64,000 nucleotides of DNA from Phymatolithon calcareum (Eukaryota; Rhodophyta; Florideophyceae; Hapalidiales): the NCBI GenBank assembly GCA_977006965.1, contig OZ345377.1, forward strand, positions 558,001-622,000, written 5' to 3'. The notes beneath the pieces were generated by a model. The model searched no databases and had not been told where the DNA came from. It saw nothing but the letters and a program-made list of their open reading frames with translations. The position numbers and the translations under genes are program-made. Positions 51,401 through 62,101 of the stretch are shown here, piece by piece; position 1 is the first letter of the stretch; each line of letters opens with the position of its first letter.

Positions 51401-52965
51401 ATGAGGACGGTCGTGAGCATCCAGTGCAGTACGCCAGTCGATCACTATCCTCAGCCGAACGTAACTACAGCACTTTCGAACGTGAGGCCCTTGCAGTTGT
51501 GTTCGCTTTTAAGAAGTTCCGGCACTTTCTGTTATCCAACCGAGTTATCCTTTTCTCCGATCATCAAGCACTCCAGCACACGTTCAACAAAGAGGACCCG
51601 CACGGAAGAATCGCTCGATGGCTCTGCTTCCTTGCAGATTACGATTTCGAAGTCCAATACCGGAGGGGAAAGTCTAATGGGAACGCAGACTACTGTTCCC
51701 GGCACCCATGCAACCATGGAGAGCACCGACTGGAGCCTTGCGCTCTGGTTTCATACGGCGGATTCGTCGAGGAGTCGCTTATGGTAGTAGCCAAGTACCT
51801 TGAGACATTTCAAAGTCCCGGTATCAACGCACCGGGATACTCACGAGCCATTAAGGAGAAGGCGAAGAATTTTATTGTGACTGGGTCGAAGCTGTTCCGG
51901 CGCACAAAGAAGGGTGCCCGGTATATCCCGGACGTTGAAAACTGGGAAGAGGTCATTATTTCTCTTCATGACGACATCGGGCATTGGGACTTCCGCGCTA
52001 CATACAAAATAATCTCCGACCGCTACTGGTGGCCCTCGATGCGGAACGATGTCGCTAAGTACGCTCGCACATGCGATGAGTGCCAGAAGAGCAAACCGTA
52101 CACAAAGTACAATTCAACTCAACACCAGCCAGTAAGCGGTATCTTTGATACATGGTCGCTGGACTTCGCTGGACCGCTGCCTCGTTCGCTTAACGGAAAT
52201 CGCTACCTCCTTATCGGAGTTGAGCACTTAACCGGATGGCCGATAGCTGCCGCGCTTCAAAACGCCCTCAGCACGGATGTCGTCAAGTTTATCCGCGAGC
52301 ACATCGTGCAGCACTACGGTACCCCTCGTAACATCCTAAGCGACAACGGTTCGCAGTTCACAGCGGCGCACACACAAGACTACGCCGGAAAGATCCACAC
52401 CACATGGCGCTTCGTTTCACCTTACTCGCCGTCGTCTAATGGAAGAGCCGAAAGAATGGTTCGCACTTTGAAAGCCGGTCTGCACAAATCTATCGGAAGG
52501 GCCACCAAAAACTGGGATAAAGCCCTTCCATCAGTGCTGGCAGGATACCGTCGACGCCCGAACCGGAGTGGCTTTTCTCCTTTCGAACTTCTATACGGTG
52601 TCGCACCAAGATTCGCCGAATATCGCATGCACGACGCTTCACATCTGCCGGATAAGACCCGCTTTGTTGAAGTCACCACAATTCACGCCAGACGCGCAGA
52701 CATGATTGTCCCTGCAGAAAAATCAGACGTACAAACTTTTAAAGTCGGTGACGATGTTGTGATATACAACTACATGGCACAGATGGGAACCAATCTTCCG
52801 TTCGGTACATACAAGTGGTCAGGTCCTTATCGTGTTACCGCCGCGGATCATTCTCGTTACGCACTACAATCACCGACCGGGCGCCGATCGCGCCGCAGTA
52901 TCCACGCACGTCGCCTCGCCCGATACCACCAGAGAGAGCGCAACGAACCGGTTCGTCTGTCGTAG
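48430..52965 (+). pseudogene. Gypsy gag-pol polyprotein, single frame with three in-frame stops
   Basis: One reading frame of 1511 codons, interrupted by TAA (48979-48981), TAG (50218-50220) and TGA (50797-50799) but by no frameshift. Gag has two zinc knuckles, CSYCKAEGHVSTQC and CRFCKKWGHNEVAC. Protease is TLLDTGAIPNVMS. RT has ICVDFRKLNKLMTPDRWPLP, STVDLFTGFWHIKM, MPFGLMNTPATFQRMM and YLDDIVVHSKS. RNase H has STDDSSQAVGAVLSQ and FEREALAVVFA. The integrase zinc motif runs from HDDIGH to CDECQKS. The integrase core has WSLDFAGPLP, ILSDNGSQFTAAH and SSNGRAERMV. A GPY-type module (WSGPYRVTAADHSRYALQ) is near the C terminus. No chromodomain was seen. The third stop falls inside RT, between TTFV and KYG. 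Confidence 0.9.
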
Positions 52966-54056
52966 TCGTGAGGAGCCTTCAAACTATTGCCTCCAGTCCG
53001 CTATCCATGTATCACCGGAGCCCATCCGTCATGTTAGTCCATACGTTCACCACGTGCAGAAAAGGTTCAGAAGCTATGTCGACAGGCCTGAAATTTTAAA
53101 GACAATTCCTTAAGACAAGGCAAGCCCCCCAGCAGATTCTCTGTTCCCGGCTCTTTCATCCTGAGTCATCTCCGTTTCGGTAATCCGATGTACTGCTTGG
53201 TGGTGTCGGGGATTACAACATCGAGACGGAAGTCAAGACCGGACACCCCTCCTCCCCCGAGACCTCAAGGGCATTACTCGGGGGCCCTCGATAGACTGCG
53301 CAAGGAGACCTTGCGGAAGGTTGCGCGAACCTCATATGTCTCCCGAGATCCAATATCAGCCGTAAAGCACCACCGCACACGCGCCGGAGAAGGCGGGACA
53401 TATGCACAACAGTGCGTCACCACAGGCGTACGAAAGAACCTTAAGCCTAACATTTCGTCGAGGGTCTTTAAAAAACATCTCCTCCTTGACCGACACAGAA
53501 ACCTCTCCTAAGTCTGCCGGCACTGCACGCATCGACCAGCATGACAACAAGGACAACAATTTCCATCCGATGCCCTTCTGCATCAACTACCACTTGTCCA
53601 CCTTGTTTCCCAGTCCGCACCACCGATACCGACCGGTTGCAGACCACTCCGAGACCGATATGTGTCACCCGCTGTATCGCACCTGATTTACAGAAGTTAG
53701 CGACGGGCCCGCACTAACGAAAATGCACAAGGTTTCACCAACGAAGAACACCGTCATCCGCCGTCACCGCCCACAATCGGCAAACATCAAAGCCATTGCA
53801 CATAACACCACACCGTCGACCCCGCCACATATCGCACCTCGCAGCAGATTCTACGTCTTCCCGAACCGAGCAACGTGCGCAATCATCGTCCCCGCAAGCG
53901 CATCACCCTCACCCGACGTATTTCGCACCGAAATCTCTTCCGCCCGGATCTCATATGCATCTCGTCCCGTTTGTACAAGCCCGCGCGGTGTTCAGGAACT
54001 AATATTTTGACATCCACAGCGCCCTTACCCCGAGCATTTCTAGTCGCTGATCGTAC
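52966..54056. other. Gypsy 3' non-coding region, partly of captured origin
   Basis: No conserved pol-downstream frame (no env-like protein). Minus-strand sequence continuing from the Gfo/Idh piece may include further introns or exons of the captured gene, but none could be identified. No clear polypurine tract is visible just before the 3' LTR. Confidence 0.4.
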
Positions 54057-54366
54057 CATTACGAAACACGACATATCGAAGTCATGCACCATCATGCTTT
54101 TCGTTGCAAGAGTACGCGCAGAATTGTCAGATGGCGATGAAAAATGCATTTGGATCTTGGACGCAGTACCTTTCGTGAGAACACACGAAAACTTACTCGA
54201 AGAAAAATCCCCCGCTTGTCTTGACATATGCAATTGGCGGTGGCGCTGGATCCCGCGACACAATCGATAGCATACGTGGCGTCCCAATGTCTCCCCGTGC
54301 GACTGCGTCTCGCACCCGTATCGAATCGAACAATGCTCGCGCGTGAAACCTCGTCCCCGAATAATC
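54057..54366 (-). pseudogene. Captured Gfo/Idh/MocA dehydrogenase fragment (inositol 2-dehydrogenase-like) with intron
   Basis: Minus strand, antisense to the retroelement. Exon sequence 54366-54197 gives TRFHARALFDSIRVRDAVAR, GDIGTPRMLSIVSRDPAPPP and YVKTSGGFFF. A GTAAGT donor follows at 54196 and an AG acceptor at 54098-54097 (100-bp intron). Exon sequence 54096-54057 gives DMMVHDFDMSCFVM. The joined exons match the family block SRDP..PP..Y...GG.F.D...HD.DM, which lies around the catalytic His/Asp of NAD-dependent inositol-type dehydrogenases. Upstream sequence to about 54546 is open but less certain. The nucleotide-binding N terminus is not recognisable. The piece lies fully inside the LTR-bounded element. 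Confidence 0.75.
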
Positions 54367-54691
54367 CGGTCGCCATGGCGGCACAACCACGTCCCGCGTC
54401 TCATGAAATACAACCGCCGGCCGCGGGGCAGGAACAGCATCATTCCTCGTACAGCGCACATTTGTGTCAGTTGCAAAAACTTCATTCCCCGCTGCATCCA
54501 AACGCTTCACCCACATCTGCATCGCAATCGAGCGCATCGCAGTCAATAAGGGATCCTCAACAACAACAGCGGCAACCGGGGGCGCGATGTCGACACGGTG
54601 GCGTTGGAGTGAGCGATGGATTCGCTGCTCGGGTTCGGAAAAATTTCGATATCGCCGGCGTCGGGATGAGCGCCGTCCCAGTTGGGCCCCC

Positions 54692-55098
54692 TGCTAACCC
54701 CAATATTGGCCGTCTTGATTGATTGATTAGGCTGGAAGGTACCGAAGGAATCATTGCTGTTACTATCATACCCAGCGCATCCGGTTGCTTGCCAATGTCG
54801 CCACGTTGGAGGCATACAGTACCGTTTATAAATTCGTCGACGAAGGCAGATCTCCGATAGATTTTTATTTTTTTAATTGTTTCCTCATTTAGTGTTCTTA
54901 CAGTGAGCTGGGTGCTGCTCGCAAGAGCTCCGGCAAAACCTAGCACTAGTTTATATAGTATCCTACTTCGACCTTAGTGAAAAAGAGGGCAGCTCACGGT
55001 CCGCACCAAAGAGCCCCCCCCCCCCCCCCCCAAAAAAAAGCAACAAAAAACAAACAAAAACATCTCTCTCTCTTTTTCTCTCTCTTTTTATTCCCGCA
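54692..55098 (+). repeat. 3' LTR of the gypsy element
   Basis: Starts TGCTAACCCCAATATTGG and ends TTCCCGCA, followed by the TGGTG duplication. The poly-C run is longer than in the 5' LTR. Confidence 0.9.
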
Positions 55099-55377
55099 TG
55101 GTGTCTTGCCATCTGGAGATGCGCGCATCGCTTAAGGACCTACTTCCCCATCTTTGAAGCGCTCTCACTGGCCGAAACAATGCTCATAAACTGGATGAAA
55201 ATTTTAATTATGTCGTTCGCACCGACGGGACTAGATCCAGTTTTAAAACTGGAAAATGAGTAAAAAGAAGTGAAACATTTCAAGTATGAGGACAGCAAAA
55301 GATTAACGAAAACTGCAGATTTCGGTGTAATTATGCCCAAAAACAACGGTCTGTGAACGGAAAGTCCAACACATGTA

Positions 55378-57218
55378 GTGTGGCAAATAGTGCAGTCAAA
55401 TATGACCATGTCCTTTGTCCAAGTGTGGCTCCTGACGAGCATCATGCCGCACAATGGTCGGGAAAACACAGCGCCAGAGTTCATTGGCATGGTCCCTTTA
55501 CATTCCCCAGCCATGGGAGACGAGGAAATGGCTTCTTTATTAGAAGCTGATCCGCGCTACTTGTATCCAGAGATCGGTTTATGGCGCGATGATACCCAAA
55601 AATGGTGTACTGTGAAAGCAGTTCAAGGTGAATCTATCATTGTTCAGCTTCCCACAGGTCACGGAAAGTCTTTGATTGTGCTTCTTCCTGCAGTTTTCTC
55701 TGGCGGTGTGACTGTTATTGTTTCACCGACGCATTCTCTTATTGATTCAATGCACAACGCATGCGTCAAGCGACATATACCTGCGTTTAAGCTGACTTGC
55801 TCCTCCTCACACGATGAGCAAAAACTAGCGGTGAAGGCAGTGATGGCTCTTCAAGGTGGTGCCGTAATCGTGACGCCGGAGAAGGCAGCATCACACTCTT
55901 TCCTATCGTTTATTGCCGAAGTGAAGCTCACTCTGTCTTCTACGAAGCTCATTGCATTGTTCAGTGGGCGGCATGGCGCCCTGCGCTTAAGTCCACACCG
56001 TTGTGGCTAAGAAGATTCCTATCGAGTGGAGTTCCTGTTACATTTTTATCAGCATCATTTTCGAAAGATTTTTATATGCGCGTTCCTGAGCTGACAGGAC
56101 TGCCGCTGCAAAGTTTTCATGTCTCTTTCGAGTCGCTGTTCAGGAGGAACATCACTCTAGAAATCGAAAAAGCATGCAGTAAGAAACAGTTTCCAGCTCG
56201 GATTTTGGGTTTGCTCACACGTATACTGGACGATGAATGCGCCGTCGTATACTGTCGGAGCATTCGTCTGGCACTCGAAATGTCGGAAGCGGTCAATAAG
56301 GAAGTTTGTGACGCTGGAACCCCTATCTCGTCCGCATTTCACAGTCAACTACTCCCAAATGTCAAGATGAACTTGCTACGTTCCTGGTAAGAGAAGAGTA
56401 CTCCACGAGTGCTGTTTGCAACTGAGCCACTTGGCCTTAGTATCCATCACCTTCGTCTTGGTTTGGTAGTACATTGTGGTATTCCGGCTACTGTATCTTC
56501 CTACGTTCAACATGTTGGAAGATCTGGACGTGGCACAGAACGAAAGGGGCTATGCGTCATGTTCCACAGCTTGGGTCGGGATGTTTCTGGGTGGCTTCTC
56601 CTGCACAGCCTACCCAAAGAAAAAACGCAGTTTGCAAGTAACTCAATGAGCCGAACGGGGGAAACAGAAGACTGTGCGTACGGGGGTTCAGCACCGGATG
56701 GAGGACTTGAAGGCGTAACTCCATGGGCTGATGTTCAGTTGTGTGATCAGACGTCAAGTGAATTTCGCTCTTCTGCAAGGGCGCTTAGTGAGATTTGTCT
56801 GTTGTGCTTGAGAGGGGAAAATGGTGGGTGTATTTACCATCAAACTGTACTGCACTTCACGCCCATAGACAAAAGAAATGGCGAGAAACCGTGTGATCTT
56901 TGCTCAGGATGCCGAATTCAATCCCCGCATCAACCAACAGAAGCCAAAAACGATGCTATGGCCGCAATTGAAATTGTAGGCCTGTTCTCCGGTGTAGGAG
57001 TTTCTATTGAATTGCTTCATCTGTGTCTGACTTCTAGTAAGTCCATGGCGAACAAGACTGGCATTTTACAAGCTTCAAGCAAATTAGGGGTCTCGGAACA
57101 AGAGCTAGAATTTTCCATTCTATCAGTCCTTGACAGATGTTTTCCCGGCGGAAAAAAGTCGAGACTCCCATTTCAAAAAATTGCATTATTAATTCACATG
57201 TTAGTTGCGGAGGAATAG
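55378..57218 (+). pseudogene. RecQ-like superfamily 2 DNA helicase, broken
   Basis: First part (to about 55930): Q-motif region WRDDTQKWCTVKAVQGESII, Walker A QLPTGHGKSL, VIVSPTHSLIDSMH and AVIVTPEKAA. A frameshift near 55930 leads to VFYEAHCIVQWAAWRPALKS, the DEAH box and RecQ aromatic loop, but with the first Asp replaced by Tyr. Then TFLSASFSKDF and CAVVYCRSIRLALEMSEAV. A TAA stop at 56388 precedes RVLFATEPLGLSIHHLRLGL and the RecQ motif VQHVGRSGRGTERKG. The C-terminal part has a Cys-rich segment (ICLLCLRGENGGC, CDLCSGC) and ends at 57218. One frameshift, one stop and one catalytic substitution make it a pseudogene. It resembles the RecQ-like helicases that amplify in fungal subtelomeres, but the exact subfamily is uncertain. 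Confidence 0.8.
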
Positions 57219-57539
57219 ATACTGAAATGGATATGTGAAAAGTGTTCTTGGCAGTACAAAGTCGTTTCGAAAGTTGTAAGAATTGAAGGCAAGGGACTGA
57301 GAGATTTATCAAGCACGGTATATGTCGGAAGTACTGGATCAATGTCCAGAGAGTACGAAAATGTTCGGGTCGCGATTTAGTAAAAAGTGAGTACTGGCAC
57401 ACGTTAAAGAGTCACGGGGACAGCTAGCAGATGCACGAAGCAGGATGAAGCCAAATGCAAATTGCCACGTCGAATAACGCTGAGAGAGGGAAGCGGCCCG
57501 AATAGGACTTTCAAGCAATGGAATGGTGATAACGTCGAT

Positions 57540-58510
57540 TGAATTTGGACTTCGTTTCAGCTCGGTGTCCTTCCAAGACGAATGTTGATCGCCTTCTCCA
57601 CGGCGTCGCGGTCCCCGGACGCCGTCACCGTAATTTCGTTAAGCATCAACGCTACGAGTCGATCACGTTTCGCCTTAGATTCTGCAAGACGGTGCGCACG
57701 GCTCGAATATCTTCCTCTCTCCGTTTGGCTGATGTCGAAGATGCTTCGGCACTCGCGCCAAACGCACGAACAGTCTCTACGACAAGCGACGCATGCTTCA
57801 GAGTTACACGTTTGGAATCAGAATTGGAGACCGGTGCTGATATCCGACATTGCAATCAGAAAATATGCTCGAGATACCTTCGCAACAAATGTCCGGAAAG
57901 CAATTACAAATGTTTTAAAACGCATGTGCTTCACAAGCAAATCCAAGTTGCCTTGCCAAGTTCTCCGCAGCAAGACACAAATCACTATCATCATCACCCG
58001 CATCACGTTTGATGTCATCGCCTTGCTTCTACCACATGCCGTCGCTCCACCACCCGACACTTAAGAATATTGCCAGCCATTCCAGTTCTTCGACGCTGAA
58101 TCCGTCCGCTTTCTCTCCGCTATCGGCCGGTAGGTCATGTAGAGCACGATTGAGTTTTCCTGAAACGTTCTTGTAGCTGTTGTGAACCATGTCTTTCTGA
58201 TCACGTTTTACCAACTTTTGAGCCGTACCAAATGATAGACCTCTTCCTTCCAAGCACGCTCGTCTGAGGAATTCCCACTTGCTGAACGTCGCTTGGCAAA
58301 GCTTGAGATAATTGGCCCATTTTTCAAATGGCAAGAAACTATGACCTTCATCCACCCCAAATTCAACATCCACCTTCCTGTCATCGTCCTTCGCCGATTT
58401 CTTAGTCTTTCGACAGCGGTTAGCTCTGCTCCAAGGAGATCTCGACAGTTCTTGCAGCTTGCCGAATGATCAGTCTGCATTTCTCCAAGGCGCAATTTTT
58501 TCATGTCGGA
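57540..58510 (-). pseudogene. Unidentified minus-strand coding region, frames broken or spliced
   Basis: Successive minus-strand blocks look protein-like: MSDMKKLRLGEMQTDHSASC (58513), GVDEGHSFLPFEKWANYLKL and EWEFLRRACLEGRGLSFG-type sequence, VEELEWLAIFL (58080), SDLCLAAENLARQLGFACEA (about 57960), VVETVRAFGASAEAS and REEDIRAVRTVLQNLRRNV (57700), then NEITVTASGDRDAVEKAINI near the end (57600). They lie in different frames, so either introns or decay separate them. No family recognised. It lies between the helicase and the transposase and could belong to the same mobile unit. Confidence 0.3.
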
Positions 58511-59726
58511 CACACATTCCGGTACTGACTTTGCGACAAGAACAGTTGCTCAACGCAGCCAAATTACCACGGGTTGATTCGGTTCCATACAAGGTCCTGG
58601 ACGAGCAAGATTGTGGGAGCGCGCTGGTACGATCCACTAGAGAACCCCGGGTATACGCAGAACAAATTGTACTCTGTACGATATGCGCTTCGTGAATTGT
58701 GTCACGCCATGACGCCGTGAGTATTTATCTCGTTCGGTTTTTGAATGGCATTCGGTTCCGTCGAATTCAGTTTGGTGCTTGTCGCGCAAAATCGTGCGCA
58801 AATGCAGTTCCATGCCTTTTCTCTTCTGCTTCAATTTGCTCGACAAAGTCCACACCGCAACCAATGGCAGGACGAGTCTTTCAGAAATCTTCTCCTTCGA
58901 CTTCCAGTAGGAAAACATCTGCGAATCGTAAACATTTCAGTTGACATCGGCGATGACGGCATCCTCGCATGTAGTGTCCAGGTTGAACGCGAGGGAAACA
59001 GGATCGATTTTAGAGATTAGAACCCGTGGACTTCTCAGCAGACCAGGTCAGACTTTGTAGAAATCGGCGAGAGTAGGCAGTTGGGGTCAGGGTATGATAC
59101 GAAAATGGGACGCAACTGAGCCTCAAATGCTGTAAGACTGCTGGCATTCAAAAAACTTCGAAGCGCGAGGATCTCTACGCAACAATGAGAAAGGACTAGA
59201 AAGCCCTAGAATAACTTTTGTGCTTCGAACCGCGCGCCCTCCACTATATTTCTGGACGTCCGCCACTGCGGAACGTAATAATCGTTTTCAGAACGAAGAC
59301 GCAATGACGCCTTGTATGCATTGCAGATTGTGTTGTATCCGTATTCAGAGTGATAAATGCTTTTGCACTTGGTAGCAAAGTAGTAAGACTGGAACCGAAT
59401 CTCTTTTCTCAAAGCCGTATTTGTGACCGGAGGCGAGGCCACATCAGAGCGACCTGTTGGATGACTGATCTATGGCATGAAGAAACAGGTACTTACTCTA
59501 TAGTATTCTGCCGAGGGACGATTCAAGTAGAAGTTACTTCGAATCCTTTCGAAACAGCCTCTGTCCTAACCAGACAAGAGAGACATAATCCTCGAACGCG
59601 AGGAAGCTGAAAATTACATCCTTTGCACTTCGGTCTTGTTCTATATCCGTTCCGTTTCTTCCTCGGTAAAGAAAGAGAACAGTACAGCTCTGTGACTTCG
59701 TTATTTCCGATAAGGTTCTTACATAT
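58511..59726. other. No gene recognised
   Basis: Overlapping short frames. Minus-strand VDFVEQIEAEEKRHGTAFAH (about 58840) is protein-like but isolated. It may be the 3' flank of the transposase unit. Searches by eye for inverted repeats to 62200-62500 failed. Confidence 0.35.
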
Positions 59727-62101
59727 TTAGACGTACTGTCCATAGGGAATGAGATCAGTCGAAAAATCCATGACAAAAGGACGCATCTGCAGTGCTGCCT
59801 CATCGGCAGTCACTCTGCGATGCTTTTTCTCCCTTTCTTCAAATTTTGCTTGGTTTTCATGGTCTCGCGCAACTTCATCATCCAGCCTAGCTATGTTTTC
59901 CCAATCAGGAACGGTCAAAACTTCTCTGTCGTGGAATAGTAACTTGAGAATTAGCCTGAGTACGAATTCGTACCCCCTGTTCCACACTAATATTGCGAGG
60001 TGTCTTCTAAGCAACGCATTTTCTCTGTCATTGCAATTCTTAGCGTTGCTGGATCCATGAACAGACATAGACAAGTGTAGTGACTCGCAAATCCCACTTT
60101 TTTCTTCCACAACAATCCTTTGAAAACTTTGCCTGTACAATGCTTTTCGAATGTTACGCTCAAGAGTCACTTTCGCAGAAAGAGACATAGAATGTAACGC
60201 GACTCTTTTAGATACCTTAAAACTCAGCCCTCTTCCAGACTTTTTGCATATAGCCTCCCTGTGGCAGTTAGAATGGTCATCGCACCAATGGTTTACACAC
60301 TGCACGACCATTTCGTCAAACTCGTTCTCCGATAGTTTTAGCTCACAGCAAACAAAGTAGCACCATCTAAAATGCAGCTGTATTTGATCGATCAAATTTC
60401 GAAAAGCCCGACTATTGTCGTTACTTGACGCGAGAAGTCGCTTCTTGAACGTGGAGGAAATGTGTATCAAATCCAGCCCAATTTCAGTGACGAAGCTGAA
60501 CATAAGAGCCCTTGCCCCCAGAGACAAGTCTCCGTCCATAACGAGCCTAATTTTGACTCCGTTCTCGACCAATACGTCCTCAATTGCCGCCATGCAGTGC
60601 CTGAAACATCTGTCCTCCATTAAATTTGAAGCCTTTTCCCCATGTTCTCCTTCGAATGCAAAACGCCTCTCCGTAGCGTCATTCTGCTCATTAACATCTG
60701 CTCCATCCTCTCCAGTGAGATTTTTTGCCATGCTCTCTTCCGTTTGTGCTGCTCTTCGACTTTTCTGAACAGCTTTGTACGCTATTACCGGAAAGCGTAT
60801 TCTAATCCCATCCAAAGGCTCTGACAGGAATGCCATGATCTCCCCCCAACCGACCGAGGCATTCCTTCCGTGCGACCAAGCACCGTCGAAACAAACAGCT
60901 AGCAGGGTTTCCTCAAGAACCTCTTCCATTGTCATATTCTGTCCTTCCACAGTTTTCATCTTTCTTTGAACGTCTTCGCAGAACTTTGAGACAACTTCTT
61001 TCAATGCTGTTAAGCAGTCCTCGCGGCATGCCGCTTCTATTTTCTCCCGAAGGTTACGGGACCCTAAAATCTTGTACGCGCTTTGCTCGGAGAGCCCTGT
61101 ACCCATCCCGATGAATGCCCAGAGTGAATTCATCTTTGTGAGGCTGTTTCCACGGAGAACAACGCCAATGGAATATAGCACGTTAAGTATGGTCGTAGAG
61201 CGGCTGTCGTCCGGGTTAACACGTTGTGATGGTGACCGCCCAATTCGAAATTCGTTACTGCAGTGCGGGCATTTGAGCCCTACGTTCAGAGATAGTCCTT
61301 CCATGCCTGTTCCTTTCGCCAGCAACTGCAGATGTCCTTGTTTGCACTTAGGACACCTTCTTTCCTGGAGCAAACATAATAGAGTCTCAGTTTCGATCGG
61401 TACATGTTTTGGCAAGCGTGCCTCTAAGATGAGTTCCTTCGCACCAATCGTCGCGCAAGGGTAGGGATCTGAGATCTGAAAAATTCCGGGTACTATGTCT
61501 CTCCTAGTGGTGATATTGTCTTCTGTGGAACCAGTTCCTCGTGCGAATGATCTTCTGAGATGATGCGGAAATTTTGTTTGCCTCTTTGTTGGCAGCGGAA
61601 AGTTGCGCGCCGATTGAGAGGCTTGCTCTCTTTCATAGATCTTACTGAGCGCGGAAAGAGCGAGTGCTTCCGCTGTCTCTGATATCGGTCCCTTCAGTGG
61701 GAGCAAACTCAATGGACGGACTGTAGAGCATTGTCGGTCCAATCTGCCGTTTTGCAGTCGGTCTGTTAATACCTCCACAATGTGCGAACCTATAGCGAAT
61801 ATTCCTCGCCCCTCCCTTTTCGAAATCTAGAGTAAAGGGAACACAAAGTTTATATAGTCAGTGCTCTGTCTATGCCGTCAGCGTACAAGTATTGGTTGAG
61901 GGCTGGATATACCTTCAGTCTGCAAGGTTCCGACGAGGTCAATACAATCCTGCATTTCATAGCGCAATGAACGCATATTCGGATATTATCCGGAAGTGCA
62001 GCATCACATAATGGGCGAAGCTCGGACAATGTGCTGCCGCTCAAGTTGTTATTGGCCTTGTACTTTTTCGTTCCGCACATACCACATCTTTTCTTCACCA
62101 T
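59727..62101 (-). CDS. Mutator-type DDE transposase with N-terminal zinc finger, two exons (762 aa)
   Basis: Exon 1 is 62101-61913 and exon 2 is 61826-59727. The 86-bp intron starts GTATAT and ends with a pyrimidine-rich TTCCCTTTACTCTAG, with CTGAC as a possible branch site. The join CRLK/ISKREGRG is in frame. Zinc finger at Cys6, Cys9, Cys43, Cys46. A second ribbon CPKCKQGHL ... CPHCSNEF lies near 222-253. The catalytic triad is proposed as Asp377 (LLAVCFDGAWSHGRNAS), Asp496 (IRLVMDGDLSL) and Glu644 (GICESLHLS), followed by LAILVWNRG. This order fits the large eukaryotic Mutator-like transposase family. A Cys/His insert (FRWCYFVCCEL, CVNHWCDDHSNCH) lies between the second Asp and the Glu. 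The start at 62101 is the first ATG adjoining the finger; an in-frame upstream start at 62206 exists. TIRs were not found. Confidence 0.7.

Larger units (their letters stand above)
48011..55098 (+). mobile_element. Full-length Ty3/gypsy LTR retrotransposon carrying a captured host gene piece
   Basis: LTRs at 48011-48408 and 54692-55098, with a 5-bp target duplication TGGTG at 48006-48010 and 55099-55103. gag, protease, RT, RNase H and integrase lie in one frame (48430-52965), followed by 1.7 kb before the 3' LTR. The LTRs differ at about eight positions over the first 340 bp by eye, plus poly-C length, so it is older than the copia element at 34416. Confidence 0.9.

Noticed and set aside
53188-53700. 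Frames after gypsy pol as an env-like gene
   Set aside because: No signal peptide, transmembrane segment or conserved motif; frames are short and overlap the captured antisense region.
56380-56400. GTAAGA at the helicase stop as an intron donor
   Set aside because: The frame resumes immediately after the TAA with the conserved VLFATE motif, leaving no room for an intron; a nonsense mutation is simpler.
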